Assembly (NCBI RefSeq): GCF_022568815.1
Contig: NZ_JAKZHX010000010.1
Coordinates: forward strand, 1-64,000
Reading direction: 5' to 3'
DNA length: 64,000 nt
DNA from: Undibacterium paludis
GTDB taxonomy: Bacteria; Pseudomonadota; Gammaproteobacteria; Burkholderiales; Burkholderiaceae_D
Positions 18,338 to 27,179 of this stretch are shown in pieces. Both the position numbers and the translations under genes were made by a program. The notes under the pieces were generated by a model. The model saw only the letters and a list, made by a program, of their open reading frames with translations. It was not told the origin of the DNA and made no database searches. Within the stretch, counting starts at the first letter, position 1; each line of letters starts with the position of its first letter.

Positions 18338-18482
18338 GCCGCCCCGCCCGCACAATTGGCAGATTGGCAGGCACTTGACATCAGCACATGACAAATGTCA
18401 TATGAAAGTCATGGCATTTGCTTCTGTTTCAACATGCATGCAAGCGACATAATGCACGCATCCAAACACAAGGACTTCCGTC

Positions 18483-20303
18483 ATGATCAAAACAAGCATT
18501 ACACTGGCCCTGGCAGCAATCACAGGCATTACTCATTTGCCGGCAACCGCCGCCAGTTTCCTGGTTGAACACGTACGTGTGTTCGATGGAGAGAAAATCC
18601 AGCAGGATAAAAACGTGCTGATCGCTGACGGCAAAATCCAGGACATCAACTTTAAAGGTAAGGCTGCTGCCGGTGTCAGCATCATCAATGGCCAGGGCCG
18701 CACCCTGCTGCCAGGGCTGATTGACGCCCATGTGCATGCCTACCAGCACCAGGAACTACCCCTGATGTATGGCGTCACTACGCAGATAGACATGTTCACT
18801 GCCGTCCCCCTGATGCAGGAAATGAATGCCAAAATGCAAAAAGGTGAGAATCATGACCGTGCCGACCTGATTTCTGCAGGCGTGCTGGCAACTGCACCCG
18901 GCGGCCATGGTACAGAGTATGGTTTCCCCATCCCTACCCTGACCAAGCCGGAAGAAGCGCAGGCCTGGGTGGATGCCAGGATTGCCGAAGGTTCGCACTT
19001 CATCAAGATCGTTCTCGAACATGGCAGCGACAAACATGCTATCAATACTCTCGACAATGCCACCCTCACTGCCCTGGTCAAGGCGGCCCATCTGCGCCAT
19101 AAACTGGCCGTGGTGCACGTGGGTACGCTGCAAGAAGCCAATGATGCCTTGAACGCCGGTGCAGATGGCCTGGTGCATTTATTCGTGGGTAAGCAGATAG
19201 CTGACAAGGATTTGCATGACCTGGTCGCCCTGACCAAGTCCAGACGTGCTTTCGTTATCCCCACTTTCAGCGTGCTGGAAAGCATAGCCGGCGTCAAAGA
19301 AAACGATGTGCTGCAAGACAAGCGCATGATGGCCCTGCTAAAAAAAGCGCAATTGCAACCACTCAATACGCCATATGGGGCGCAAGCCAGCCCGGACTTG
19401 TTGTCCGTCCCCAACAAGGTGACAGCTGCCATGCATGCGGCGGGCATACCGATACTGGCTGGTACCGATGCAGGCAATTCCGGCACCCAGTATGGGGTCA
19501 GCCTGCATCATGAACTGAACGCCCTGGTCAAGGCGGGCCTGAAGCCACTGGCAGCACTGGCATCGGCCACCTCCGTACCAGCTGCCGCCTTTGGTCTCAA
19601 GGATCGTGGCAGGATAGCCAAGGGCTACAAGGCAGACCTGGTGCTGGTGGAAGGTGAGCCGGACATGGACGTCAGCCAGGCGCGCAATATCGTCGAAGTA
19701 TGGAAGGATGGTGACAAGGTTACAACCCAACGCGAAGAACAGCGTCAACTGGTCACCAAAGAAATTGTACAAAAAACCGTTCAGATTCAAATGCCGGCGG
19801 ATGGCCGTATAGGTCTGTTCAGCAAGGAAAAACTGGCCAGCCCGTTCGGTTTTGGCTGGTATCCGGCAGATGACTCCCGCATGGGCGGCAAGTCACAGAT
19901 AGAAATCAAGCTGGCGGAAGAAGTGCCGGACGCCCCGAACAGGCAACCGGTATTGTCGGTCAGCGCCAGCATCAGGCCCGGCTTTGCCTACCCCTGGGCA
20001 GGACTGACCTTCTTCCCGGGCGAGGCGCCGATGGATGCGGCGGACCTGAGTGCGGCGAATGTATTGAAATTCAGGGTCAAGGGCGATGGCAAGGACTATA
20101 GCGTGGGCATCAGCGTCAAAGGTAATTACATCCCTGTTTCAGTCCCTTTCAGGGCAAGCGAAGAATGGAGGGAAGTCAGCATTCCTTTCAGCAAGTTCAA
20201 GGACCTGGACCCCAGCATCATCACCATCATCGGCTTCAATGCCGGGCCGCAAACCGGGGAATATCGTTTTCAGATTGCGGACATACGCCTTTTGAAGGAA
20301 TAA
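18483..20303 (+). CDS. Exported amidohydrolase fused to a CIA30-like domain
   Basis: 606 residues. A signal peptide (about 1-24) is followed by an amidohydrolase fold with the metal-binding HxH motif at 83-85 (GLIDAHVHAY), a lysine in FIKIVLEHG, histidines in VVHVGT and VHLFVG, and the catalytic aspartate in LAGTDAGNSGTQ. This is the imidazolonepropionase/prolidase-like branch of the superfamily. From about residue 437 to the end lies a second beta-sandwich domain (from GRIGLFSKEKLASPFGFGWY to EYRFQIADIRLL) resembling CIA30/carbohydrate-binding-like folds. Such fusions are known in environmental proteobacteria, but the substrate is not. It is probably periplasmic. The sensor kinase gene begins 40 bases downstream. 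Confidence 0.82.
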   Translation: MIKTSITLALAAITGITHLPATAASFLVEHVRVFDGEKIQQDKNVLIADGKIQDINFKGKAAAGVSIINGQGRTLLPGLIDAHVHAYQHQELPLMYGVTTQIDMFTAVPLMQEMNAKMQKGENHDRADLISAGVLATAPGGHGTEYGFPIPTLTKPEEAQAWVDARIAEGSHFIKIVLEHGSDKHAINTLDNATLTALVKAAHLRHKLAVVHVGTLQEANDALNAGADGLVHLFVGKQIADKDLHDLVALTKSRRAFVIPTFSVLESIAGVKENDVLQDKRMMALLKKAQLQPLNTPYGAQASPDLLSVPNKVTAAMHAAGIPILAGTDAGNSGTQYGVSLHHELNALVKAGLKPLAALASATSVPAAAFGLKDRGRIAKGYKADLVLVEGEPDMDVSQARNIVEVWKDGDKVTTQREEQRQLVTKEIVQKTVQIQMPADGRIGLFSKEKLASPFGFGWYPADDSRMGGKSQIEIKLAEEVPDAPNRQPVLSVSASIRPGFAYPWAGLTFFPGEAPMDAADLSAANVLKFRVKGDGKDYSVGISVKGNYIPVSVPFRASEEWREVSIPFSKFKDLDPSIITIIGFNAGPQTGEYRFQIADIRLLKE

Positions 20304-20342
20304 TGCGCAGCATTCTGTAAAAATCGCACCCAAGGTGAAGCC

Positions 20343-21470
20343 GTGTCAGCAAAACTACAATCCATCTTATCTTTCCCCTGGGTGCCGTCACGCTATGGCA
20401 AGGCGCCTTATTTCTGGCTGCTATCCTTTGTCATCATGGGCTGGAAATACCTGTATGTTAAACCCGGATCTACAGAACTTCCCCTTTTACTGGCCTGCAT
20501 CCTGGTCTTTCTACCAATCTACTTTTATAGCTTCTGGCAAACCGCGAGCTGGCGCATTTATGCCAGTATCACACTGATTTGCACCATGGGTATAGTCTGG
20601 GCTCCCTACAATTACGGCAGCTCCACCTTCTGTATTTTTGCCGCTACCATGTGTTCACGCCTGCCGGACTCAAAGCGTGCATATATGTGCCTGCTGAGTA
20701 TTGGCCTGGTCATTGGCATCGCCAGCTACCTCATGGATCTGACCACCATGTTCTGGGTACCCGCCCTGATCTTCAGCATCGCCAGTGGTGCTGGCGCCAT
20801 CATCGGCGAACGTCTGACCCGCAGCAATGAAAGCCTGTTGAAAAAACAGGAAGAAGTTGAATACCTGGCCGCCCTGGCAGAACGTGAACGCATTGCCAGG
20901 GACCTGCATGACCTGCTCGGCCATACACTGTCCGTGATCACCCTCAAGGCTGAACTGGCGGGCAAGCTGCAGGAACGGAATCCGGCGGCCTGCAAAAAAG
21001 AGATCAATGACATTGAACACACCGCCAGACAGGCATTGGCTGAAGTACGTGCGGCAGTCATTGGTTACCGCGCCACAGGCCTGGGCCATGAGCTGGAATC
21101 GGCAAAAAATGCGCTGGATGCGGCACAAGTCAACCTTATTACCGATGTAAAGCAATTCACCATGCCGCACGCCGTTGAAAATGTACTGGCGCTTGCCCTG
21201 CGTGAAGCTGTCACCAATATCATCCGCCATGCCCAGGCCAGCCAATGCCAGATAAGCCTCAGCATGGAAAAAACGAACGCCATCATGAAAATCAGTGACA
21301 ATGGCATCGCAGACCAGACAAAAATGCTGTTGAAAGGCAGCGGGCTCAAAGGCATGAACGAGCGTGTGCAAGCCCTGGGCGGCAATTTACAGATCAGCAG
21401 CAGAACAGATACTTCAGGCTTGCAGATAGATATATCGCTGCCTGTCCATGAAAAGAAAGAAAAACCATGA
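20343..21470 (+). CDS. NarL/DesK-type sensor histidine kinase
   Basis: 375 residues. Residues ~20-155 hold five or six transmembrane segments with almost no periplasmic loop, typical of DesK-like sensors that sense the membrane or small hydrophobic signals. The HisKA_3 dimerisation motif RERIARDLHDLLGHTLS places the phospho-accepting histidine at H189. An HATPase domain follows (EAVTNIIRHAQA; GSGLKGMNERVQALGG). Translation starts at GTG 20343 after an aaggtga site. The gene overlaps the response-regulator start by four bases (ATGA), so the two are coupled. Confidence 0.9.
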   Translation: MSAKLQSILSFPWVPSRYGKAPYFWLLSFVIMGWKYLYVKPGSTELPLLLACILVFLPIYFYSFWQTASWRIYASITLICTMGIVWAPYNYGSSTFCIFAATMCSRLPDSKRAYMCLLSIGLVIGIASYLMDLTTMFWVPALIFSIASGAGAIIGERLTRSNESLLKKQEEVEYLAALAERERIARDLHDLLGHTLSVITLKAELAGKLQERNPAACKKEINDIEHTARQALAEVRAAVIGYRATGLGHELESAKNALDAAQVNLITDVKQFTMPHAVENVLALALREAVTNIIRHAQASQCQISLSMEKTNAIMKISDNGIADQTKMLLKGSGLKGMNERVQALGGNLQISSRTDTSGLQIDISLPVHEKKEKP

Positions 21471-22072
21471 TACGCATCATCATTGCAGAAGATCAGGCCC
21501 TGGTATCAGGCGCCCTGGCCGCATTATTGGGGCTTGAAGACGACATAGAAGTCGTAGGCCTGGCGAAGAATGGCCAGGAAGCGCTCAGCCTGTGCGAAAA
21601 AGAAGCACCTGACGTCGTCATCACCGACATAGAAATGCCCATCATGACGGGCCTGGAACTGGCCGCCGCGATAGCAGAAAAAAAACTCAACAGCAAAGTC
21701 ATCGTCCTGACCACCTTTGCCCGCACCGGTTACCTGCGTCGCGCCATGGCCAGCGGTGTGCGCGGCTATATGCTCAAAGACGCACCGGCTGAAGCACTGG
21801 CAACGGCTATACGCACCGTCCACACCGGAGGGCGCGCAATTGCACCCGAACTGGCCATGGAAAGCTGGAGTGGCGAACAAGACCCGCTCAGCGAGCGTGA
21901 ACGCCAGGTTCTGCGTCTGGCCGGCAGCGGTTCCACCAGCACAGAAATCGCCAAGATCATGCACCTGTCAGAAGGCACCGTACGCAATTACCTGTCAGAA
22001 GCGATCAGCAAGCTCAATGCCAAGAACCGGGTCGAGGCGTTCAGGCTGGCGCGCGACCAGGGCTGGTTATGA
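21467..22072 (+). CDS. LuxR/NarL-family response regulator
   Basis: 201 residues. The receiver domain has the phosphorylation site D54 (VVITDIEMP), the switch threonine in VIVLTTFAR and the conserved lysine in YMLKDAPAEAL. A LuxR-type helix-turn-helix output domain follows (LSERERQVLRLAGSG and STEIAKIMHLSEGTVRNYLS). It is paired with the DesK-like kinase through an ATGA overlap. Similar DesR proteins control membrane-fluidity genes or exporters; no such target is adjacent here, although the amidohydrolase gene just upstream could be part of the regulon. Confidence 0.92.
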   Translation: MIRIIIAEDQALVSGALAALLGLEDDIEVVGLAKNGQEALSLCEKEAPDVVITDIEMPIMTGLELAAAIAEKKLNSKVIVLTTFARTGYLRRAMASGVRGYMLKDAPAEALATAIRTVHTGGRAIAPELAMESWSGEQDPLSERERQVLRLAGSGSTSTEIAKIMHLSEGTVRNYLSEAISKLNAKNRVEAFRLARDQGWL

Positions 22073-22189
22073 ATGCACATCAGTCTTATGACAGACTGAT
22101 GCGCAGGAAAATTTTCGGCGATCCAAATGCATCTGTCCGTGGTCAGCTTATCCTTTCCAAGATTGATACCCTCAACAAACGAGTTCGCA

Positions 22190-22816
22190 ATGAAAAACCT
22201 CATCCTGGTATTTTCCCTTTGCCTGCCCTTGATATGCCACGCTGATGACAGGTCCAGGGAAGAACGGGTGGACAGTCTGCGTAACGCCGCCATGAATAGA
22301 TTTGAACAACATCATGACAGGCGCAACGCCCTGCGGCTCAACAGACAGGCAATCAGGCTGGCACGTCAACTGCCGGAAACCAACTGGCGCACCATAGAGA
22401 ATTATGATGATGCTGGTCTGTATTACTATGACAGTCGCAAATGGAAACTATCAGCGCAACACCAGGCAATTGCTGTACTGCTGGCCTGCAATATGCCAGA
22501 AAGCGGCGCCATGTTTGCCACCTATGTAAAACGCCTTGGCTTTGCCTTTGCCAAATACCGGCCAGCACAAGACTTCGATGCCATAGCTGCCAACCCGCTG
22601 CTGCTGTTGCAGGACCTGCCGCTGAACCTGCGCAGTAATTTTGATCTAAGGCGTCGCTACTTCAACACCATCAAATTGAAACCCACTGGCAGCAACCAGC
22701 AGCCACGGTATCTGTATCGTCTGAGAAAGGAGCAACTGCCTGATAGTTGCTACATCCGCTCGGCCGACAAAGAACCTGAAACCAACGAGCAGGGAAACAG
22801 CTCTTCAGAACCATAG
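22190..22816 (+). CDS. Hypothetical secreted protein
   Basis: About 208 residues with a clear signal peptide (MKNLILVFSLCLPLICHA), so the start at 22190 is preferred to an upstream in-frame ATG at 22127. The mature part is rich in Arg, Asn and Tyr with helical stretches (RNALRLNRQAIRLARQLPE) that resemble a single TPR-like hairpin, and it has a polar low-complexity C-terminus. No family recognised. Its stop codon lies at the first bases of the 171-bp repeat element starting at 22815, so insertion of that element may have set the present C-terminus. Confidence 0.65.
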   Translation: MKNLILVFSLCLPLICHADDRSREERVDSLRNAAMNRFEQHHDRRNALRLNRQAIRLARQLPETNWRTIENYDDAGLYYYDSRKWKLSAQHQAIAVLLACNMPESGAMFATYVKRLGFAFAKYRPAQDFDAIAANPLLLLQDLPLNLRSNFDLRRRYFNTIKLKPTGSNQQPRYLYRLRKEQLPDSCYIRSADKEPETNEQGNSSSEP

Positions 22817-22985
22817 TGGACTGTAACAGTGAAATCGGAGTGCCTGCCATGCGCGCGACGATCATGGCTGCGTTGCAAATACGCGCGACAACCCTGCTAT
22901 CGCTTTGCTTAGTTGTCAAAACCTTGCCTTGCCCTGATACGCCGGGTGCATGTCTTCACTCTCGATTCCACTGTTACAGCCCACT
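22815..22985 (+). repeat. MITE-like element, family B, copy 1
   Basis: A 171-base unit with imperfect terminal inverted repeats: left end agtggactgtaacagtgaaa, right end ttccactgttacagcccact. The reverse complement of 31249-31420 matches it along its whole length, including blocks such as gcctgccatgcgcgcgacga and gcgttgcaaatacgcgcg. The reading frames in the two copies are not conserved as protein, so this is a DNA element and not a gene. No transposase is nearby. Confidence 0.88.
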
Positions 22986-23056
22986 GCAATGGCCGTTACG
23001 GGCCGGGAATGAAAACAGATGCGGGTAAATCTGGTCATCTTGCCGACCTGTCAGAT

Positions 23057-23638
23057 CTACTGATCGTTCAAGCCTTTACCATCGAGTATACCCTGCATGC
23101 ACTTCTCGACCCTGGCGATGCGGGTCTTGGCCTGTTTTGGCGCAGCAAAGTGCAGAAGATAAGCCCTTTGTCGCCCAGGGGTCAAGGCGTCAAAGGCAGC
23201 CTTCAGGGCAGGGAGTTCATCGAGCTTGCTCTGGAATTCTTCAGCAACCGCGAATTCCTCTGTAGTTTTGAACGGCACTTGCGCACCAGATTTCTCTATC
23301 GCTATCGCTTCTTTGACATAAGACTTCAAAGTGGCTTTCATCTTGACGATTTCATCGGTACTGGTAAAGCGTATCTGGCGTGCCGACTGGACATTCTCGG
23401 TTTGCGTAACGAGTATGCCCTTGGCATCCTTGAGCAAAACGCCTTTGAAAAACAGCAGCGCACAGTATTCTTTAAATCCATGGATCAAGACCACGTTACC
23501 ATCCTGGAAGGTGTAGCAGGGAACACCCCATTTCAGTTCTTCCGTCAGTTGGCAATCCAGCAGTATTTCTCTTAATTTCGCTGATTCTTCCTGCCAGTTT
23601 TTAATCTTGCCCAGATAAGCATCGACCTGAGGATTCAT
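23057..23638 (-). CDS. YdeI/OmpD-associated family protein (DUF1801-like)
   Basis: About 193 residues. The N-terminal part begins MNPQVDAYLGKIKNWQEESA and contains the DUF1801-type core LKWGVPCYTFQDGNVVLIHG with CALLFFKGVLLKD. The C-terminal part matches the OmdA/YdeI region (FDALTPGRQRAYLLHFAAPK followed by ARVEKCMQGILDGKG). Family members are small cytosolic proteins of uncertain role, sometimes linked to stress or antimicrobial-peptide resistance. The ATG at 23638 is chosen over the in-frame 23677 because family homology begins there. It stands alone and converges on the repeat element. Confidence 0.85.
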   Translation of the reverse strand: MNPQVDAYLGKIKNWQEESAKLREILLDCQLTEELKWGVPCYTFQDGNVVLIHGFKEYCALLFFKGVLLKDAKGILVTQTENVQSARQIRFTSTDEIVKMKATLKSYVKEAIAIEKSGAQVPFKTTEEFAVAEEFQSKLDELPALKAAFDALTPGRQRAYLLHFAAPKQAKTRIARVEKCMQGILDGKGLNDQ

Positions 23639-23878
23639 TGATCTGATTCCATGAATTGAAGTGGAGACGAAGTTCATTTACCCTGTTTACAAAAACAGGC
23701 GCGACGCATCAATATCATTGCATTATCAACCACTTTTATCGACAGATCAATACGGCACTGCGCAACGCACGATTCTCAGGACGCCCTGGATCTACCAGAG
23801 AGGCTGCTTCATCCGTGGGTCAGGGGATAGTGATACCATTGCCGATTATTTTTCAATACGCATTGTCGATACACCTGC

Positions 23879-25009
23879 ATGAGTCAAGCTTCCAAGCGTT
23901 ACCTTTACGCCAATCAACTTCGTGGATGCGCTGCATTGCTCGTGTTGCTGTCCCATTGGCTAGGCGTCTACTGGGGCATGCGTGAACTGGTCGCAGCATA
24001 CACCGCCTCACCGGTCCAGACCGGCCCCAATCCAATGGCATATCAACTGGTATCCATCAATCCGGAATTTGGTCTTGGTCCTCTGGGAGTCTCCATTTTC
24101 TTTTTGATCAGTGGTTTTGTCATCCCCTTTTCTTTGGAAAAAAACTCTCGCAGCTCTTTCATGCTGGCCAGGGTGTTCAGAATCTTCCCTACTTACTGGA
24201 CTGGCATGCTGGTCAGCCTTGGTGCGGTCTGGCTATCCGGTCTATATTGGGGAAACAGGCCCAATTGGGATGTCAAAACCGTCGTCGCCAATGCCTTCCT
24301 ATGTCATGACCTGCTTGGCATTCCCACCACCGATCTGGTGAACTGGACGCTGGCAATCGAATTAAAGTTTTATATCGTGATTGCCCTATTGAGTGCATTC
24401 ATACGCGAGGGAAAGATTCTTGCCCTGTTTGCGCTCTCTGCATTCTTCCTGCTCTTCAATTGCCTACTGGATAGGCTGACGCCCGGTTCAAGTCCAGCCG
24501 CCCTGCTCATCATCTTGCAAGCTTTGGCGACAGCGTCCGTATATATACAGTTCATGCTGATTGGTATCTTCTTTTATCATGCCAGCCGGGGAAGGCTCTC
24601 AACTGTCAGGCTTGCAGTGTGTGTACTCACACAATTGTTTCTGTTTGCATTGACCTGGAAATATAGTCCCATCAATGGACAATTCCCTGTAGTGCCCAAA
24701 ATTTACGGATGGGGCTTGCTGATATTTACGCTGGCTTATCTGCTCCAGCACAAATTCCATCCAAACCGTGCAATAGACTGGTTGGCCGATATCAGCTTTC
24801 CTTTGTATGCCATCCACGGCCTGACTGGCTATGTCCTCATAAAACTGTTGCTACAAACAGGAATGAGCTTCAACTTTGCCGCCCTGCTGAGTTTCGCGTT
24901 AGTCAGTGCCCTTGCTTTTCTTTTACATCGAACGACAGAATTACCAAGCCTCGTTATCGGCAAACGTCTGGCGCAAACCTTGATGCGCAGGAAAAATTTG
25001 AATGAATAG
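23879..25009 (+). CDS. Acyltransferase 3 family membrane protein (OafA-like)
   Basis: A 376-residue integral membrane protein with about ten transmembrane segments. Family marks are the N-terminal LRGCAALLVLLSHW, with the histidine that is essential in this family, then GVSIFFLISGFVIPFSL and the arginine pair in ARVFRIFPTYW. Members transfer acyl groups, usually acetyl, onto sugars of LPS, exopolysaccharide or antibiotics, from the cytoplasmic to the outer side of the membrane. No glycan gene cluster surrounds it, so the acceptor is unknown. A second member of the family is at 43467-44531. Confidence 0.9.
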   Translation: MSQASKRYLYANQLRGCAALLVLLSHWLGVYWGMRELVAAYTASPVQTGPNPMAYQLVSINPEFGLGPLGVSIFFLISGFVIPFSLEKNSRSSFMLARVFRIFPTYWTGMLVSLGAVWLSGLYWGNRPNWDVKTVVANAFLCHDLLGIPTTDLVNWTLAIELKFYIVIALLSAFIREGKILALFALSAFFLLFNCLLDRLTPGSSPAALLIILQALATASVYIQFMLIGIFFYHASRGRLSTVRLAVCVLTQLFLFALTWKYSPINGQFPVVPKIYGWGLLIFTLAYLLQHKFHPNRAIDWLADISFPLYAIHGLTGYVLIKLLLQTGMSFNFAALLSFALVSALAFLLHRTTELPSLVIGKRLAQTLMRRKNLNE

Positions 25010-25032
25010 AGCGCAGGCCGGTGAGCCAGGTC

Positions 25033-25581
25033 TTACAGAAAATCCAGGGCGCACAGGTAATCATAAAAGGCCTGCTTGTTTTGCCTGGTCTCATTTGGGT
25101 AGCGCTGCATCAGCAAGCCATAAGCCTGTTGTAATTTCTGGCTGGCCTGCTGTACTTCTGGTGTGAAAGCATTATCTGCCTTTGATGAACCCTGTTTTTC
25201 AAGCAGCTTCTTTTCCAAGTAGGCTTGCTGTCCCTGTATGGCCTGCAATATCAGACCCTGTACTGGTTTAAGTTCTGGCAAGGTGCTCATGGTGTTACCA
25301 GCATCGATCACTGCCTTATAACCTGACAGCAAACGCTTGAGTTCAACCAGGTTACCGGCCTTGTATGCTTGCCAGCTTTCTACGCGCAAGACCATGGCCT
25401 TGTCAGACCAGGTCAGCAACTGTTTCAGGCTGGCGGCCTGGGTGGTGGTGAGTGCAGACTTGCCTGCGTCGAATACCGTGCGCTGATGCGGGATTGCTGC
25501 ATACGCAGCTTCCACATCCATGGCGTGGGCACAGCTTGCCGTCAAAAAAGTCAGGGTAAAAACAAGAGCAGGAATTTTCAT
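25033..25581 (-). CDS. Hypothetical exported protein
   Basis: About 182 residues. The signal peptide MKIPALVFTLTFLTASCAHA favours the start at 25581; a slightly longer in-frame start lies at 25599. The LTASC string could alternatively be read as a lipobox. The mature sequence is helical, with many Gln/Lys/Leu heptad-like positions (QQASQKLQQAYGLLMQRYPN). No known family or motif was recognised and there is no operon partner. Function unknown. Confidence 0.65.
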   Translation of the reverse strand: MKIPALVFTLTFLTASCAHAMDVEAAYAAIPHQRTVFDAGKSALTTTQAASLKQLLTWSDKAMVLRVESWQAYKAGNLVELKRLLSGYKAVIDAGNTMSTLPELKPVQGLILQAIQGQQAYLEKKLLEKQGSSKADNAFTPEVQQASQKLQQAYGLLMQRYPNETRQNKQAFYDYLCALDFL

Positions 25582-25674
25582 ATACAATTTTGCGTGCATA
25601 AAGTAAGTGTCATTTTATAACGTCATTGCCCTGTTATTGTTGTCATATCCATGTACCCGGCAAGTACTCAATAA

Positions 25675-26619
25675 ATGTCTGACAAATGTCCAATGAATGC
25701 CCAATATGCGGGCCTGGAGATGATGATCCCCAATCCCCCTGAAGTCAACCTGGCCAGTCACCTCAGCTTCGCACCTCAGCCATTGCTGGCTGACATATGC
25801 ATGCATTTTCTGGCAAAGGAGGTGCCCTCCTGCTGGTATACCGTGCCTGCCAGTCCGCTCCCCATGTTGATCTTTATTCTCAGTGGAAGCGTCGAGATGC
25901 ACGACGGGCAGAACCTGCCACGCATGACGGTTCTTGGCGCCAGCCGTAAACATTACAGGGGCAAGGCAGAACCTGGCTCCTGCTTTGTCTCAACGGCCAT
26001 TTTGCCCGGCAAACTCAGCAGCCTGCTTGGCTTTCCTATAGAAGAATTCACTAACCTGATTATTGATTTCAATGATATCTTGCCACTTTCGGTTTGCAAT
26101 GAACTAAGCGATAAACTGCATGCAGCCAAAGATATCAACGGCAAAGTCCATGCCCTGCAAGACATGCTGGTACGCCTGCGCCTGTCAGAAAAGCGTTACC
26201 AGGCCCCGCTTGTCCTGCCACCTCACTGGTTAAACGAATCTTCAGGAGAATTGGCCACTCGCCTGGGTGTGGGTACGCGTCAGTTTGAAAGACGTTTCCT
26301 GGCCACTTATGGCCAGAGCCTGCGCAGCTACAAGCAACAAATCCGCCTGGGTAAATCGCTGCTGCATCTGATGCTGGGTCAACTGCCCACCACCAGCTGG
26401 GCAGAGTGCGCCCTCATTTTTGGCTATGCAGACCAGGCGCATATGACACGGGATTTTCTGCGGTTTTGCGGGCATACGCCAGCAAAACTCATGCACGGCA
26501 TCAGTGAACGAGACCCTGCTTTATGGGCTTTTTGCTTTGCCGGGACGGAAATAAAGAAACTGTTTATTCCGAACGACGATATGGATGTCGTTTCGGTTCA
26601 AGACCAGGTTCTTGCCTGA
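25675..26619 (+). CDS. AraC-family transcriptional regulator
   Basis: 314 residues. A cupin-like N-terminal sensor half of about 200 residues is followed by the AraC DNA-binding domain with two helix-turn-helix units ([20 protein letters not shown] and [20 protein letters not shown], then GHTPAKL). A final extension of about 45 residues lies beyond the usual AraC end. The gene is 37 bases upstream of the orphan nuoB-like gene on the same strand, so it may be co-transcribed with it or regulate it. The signal is unknown. Confidence 0.88.
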   Translation: MSDKCPMNAQYAGLEMMIPNPPEVNLASHLSFAPQPLLADICMHFLAKEVPSCWYTVPASPLPMLIFILSGSVEMHDGQNLPRMTVLGASRKHYRGKAEPGSCFVSTAILPGKLSSLLGFPIEEFTNLIIDFNDILPLSVCNELSDKLHAAKDINGKVHALQDMLVRLRLSEKRYQAPLVLPPHWLNESSGELATRLGVGTRQFERRFLATYGQSLRSYKQQIRLGKSLLHLMLGQLPTTSWAECALIFGYADQAHMTRDFLRFCGHTPAKLMHGISERDPALWAFCFAGTEIKKLFIPNDDMDVVSVQDQVLA

Positions 26620-26656
26620 ATCCATAATCGCTCCATCTCAAAGAGGAGTCGCATTC

Positions 26657-27139
26657 ATGGAAGAGCAAACAGGTTTCATGCAGGATTCATACATTCTGAC
26701 TACCGTCAACGATATGATGAACAAGGTACAGAGCAACAGCCTGTGGTACCTGTCTTTTGGTCTTGCCTGCTGTGCGGTGGAGATGATGCAGGCGGCCAGT
26801 GCCCGTTATGACATGGACCGCTTCGGCTTCATCCCGCGTGCCAGCCCGCGTCAGGCCGACCTGATGATCGTTGCCGGCACCCTGACCAACAAAATGGCCC
26901 CCGCCCTGCGCAAGGTATATGACCAGATGGCTGAGCCGCGTTATGTGATATCCATGGGCTCCTGCGCCAACGGCGGCGGTTATTATCATTATTCTTATTC
27001 CGTAGTGCGAGGCTGCGACCGTGTCGTACCGGTCGACATCTATGTACCAGGTTGCCCACCCACTGCCGAAGCCCTGATTTATGGCTTGATCCAGTTGCAG
27101 AACAAGATCAAGCGCAGCAATACCATAACCAGGGTCTGA
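26657..27139 (+). CDS. nuoB: Orphan NuoB-like [4Fe-4S] subunit (complex I paralogue)
   Basis: 160 residues. All four ligands of cluster N2 are present: C38 and C39 ([10 protein letters not shown]), C103 (MGSCANGGG) and C133 ([11 protein letters not shown]). The protein is close in type to betaproteobacterial NuoB, but no other nuo gene is near, whereas nuoB normally sits in the 13-14-gene nuo operon. It is therefore probably a second, stand-alone copy. The start at 26657 is supported by aagaggag ten bases upstream; an in-frame upstream ATG overlapping the AraC gene is not preferred. It might replace the housekeeping subunit under a special condition or be an evolving duplicate. The AraC gene just upstream may control it. 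Confidence 0.85.
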   Translation: MEEQTGFMQDSYILTTVNDMMNKVQSNSLWYLSFGLACCAVEMMQAASARYDMDRFGFIPRASPRQADLMIVAGTLTNKMAPALRKVYDQMAEPRYVISMGSCANGGGYYHYSYSVVRGCDRVVPVDIYVPGCPPTAEALIYGLIQLQNKIKRSNTITRV

Positions 27140-27179
27140 GCTTCACAAGCCGTTTCAACACACCCGTGTCTGATGATTG

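Noticed and set aside
22816-23028. Possible small protein gene in the 171-bp repeat
   Set aside because: The corresponding frame in the second copy (31137-31406, minus strand) is not conserved as protein beyond chance and lies in a terminal-inverted-repeat element.
22913-23575. 220-codon plus-strand frame opposite the YdeI-like gene
   Set aside because: Antisense to a gene with recognised family motifs; starts within a repeat element.
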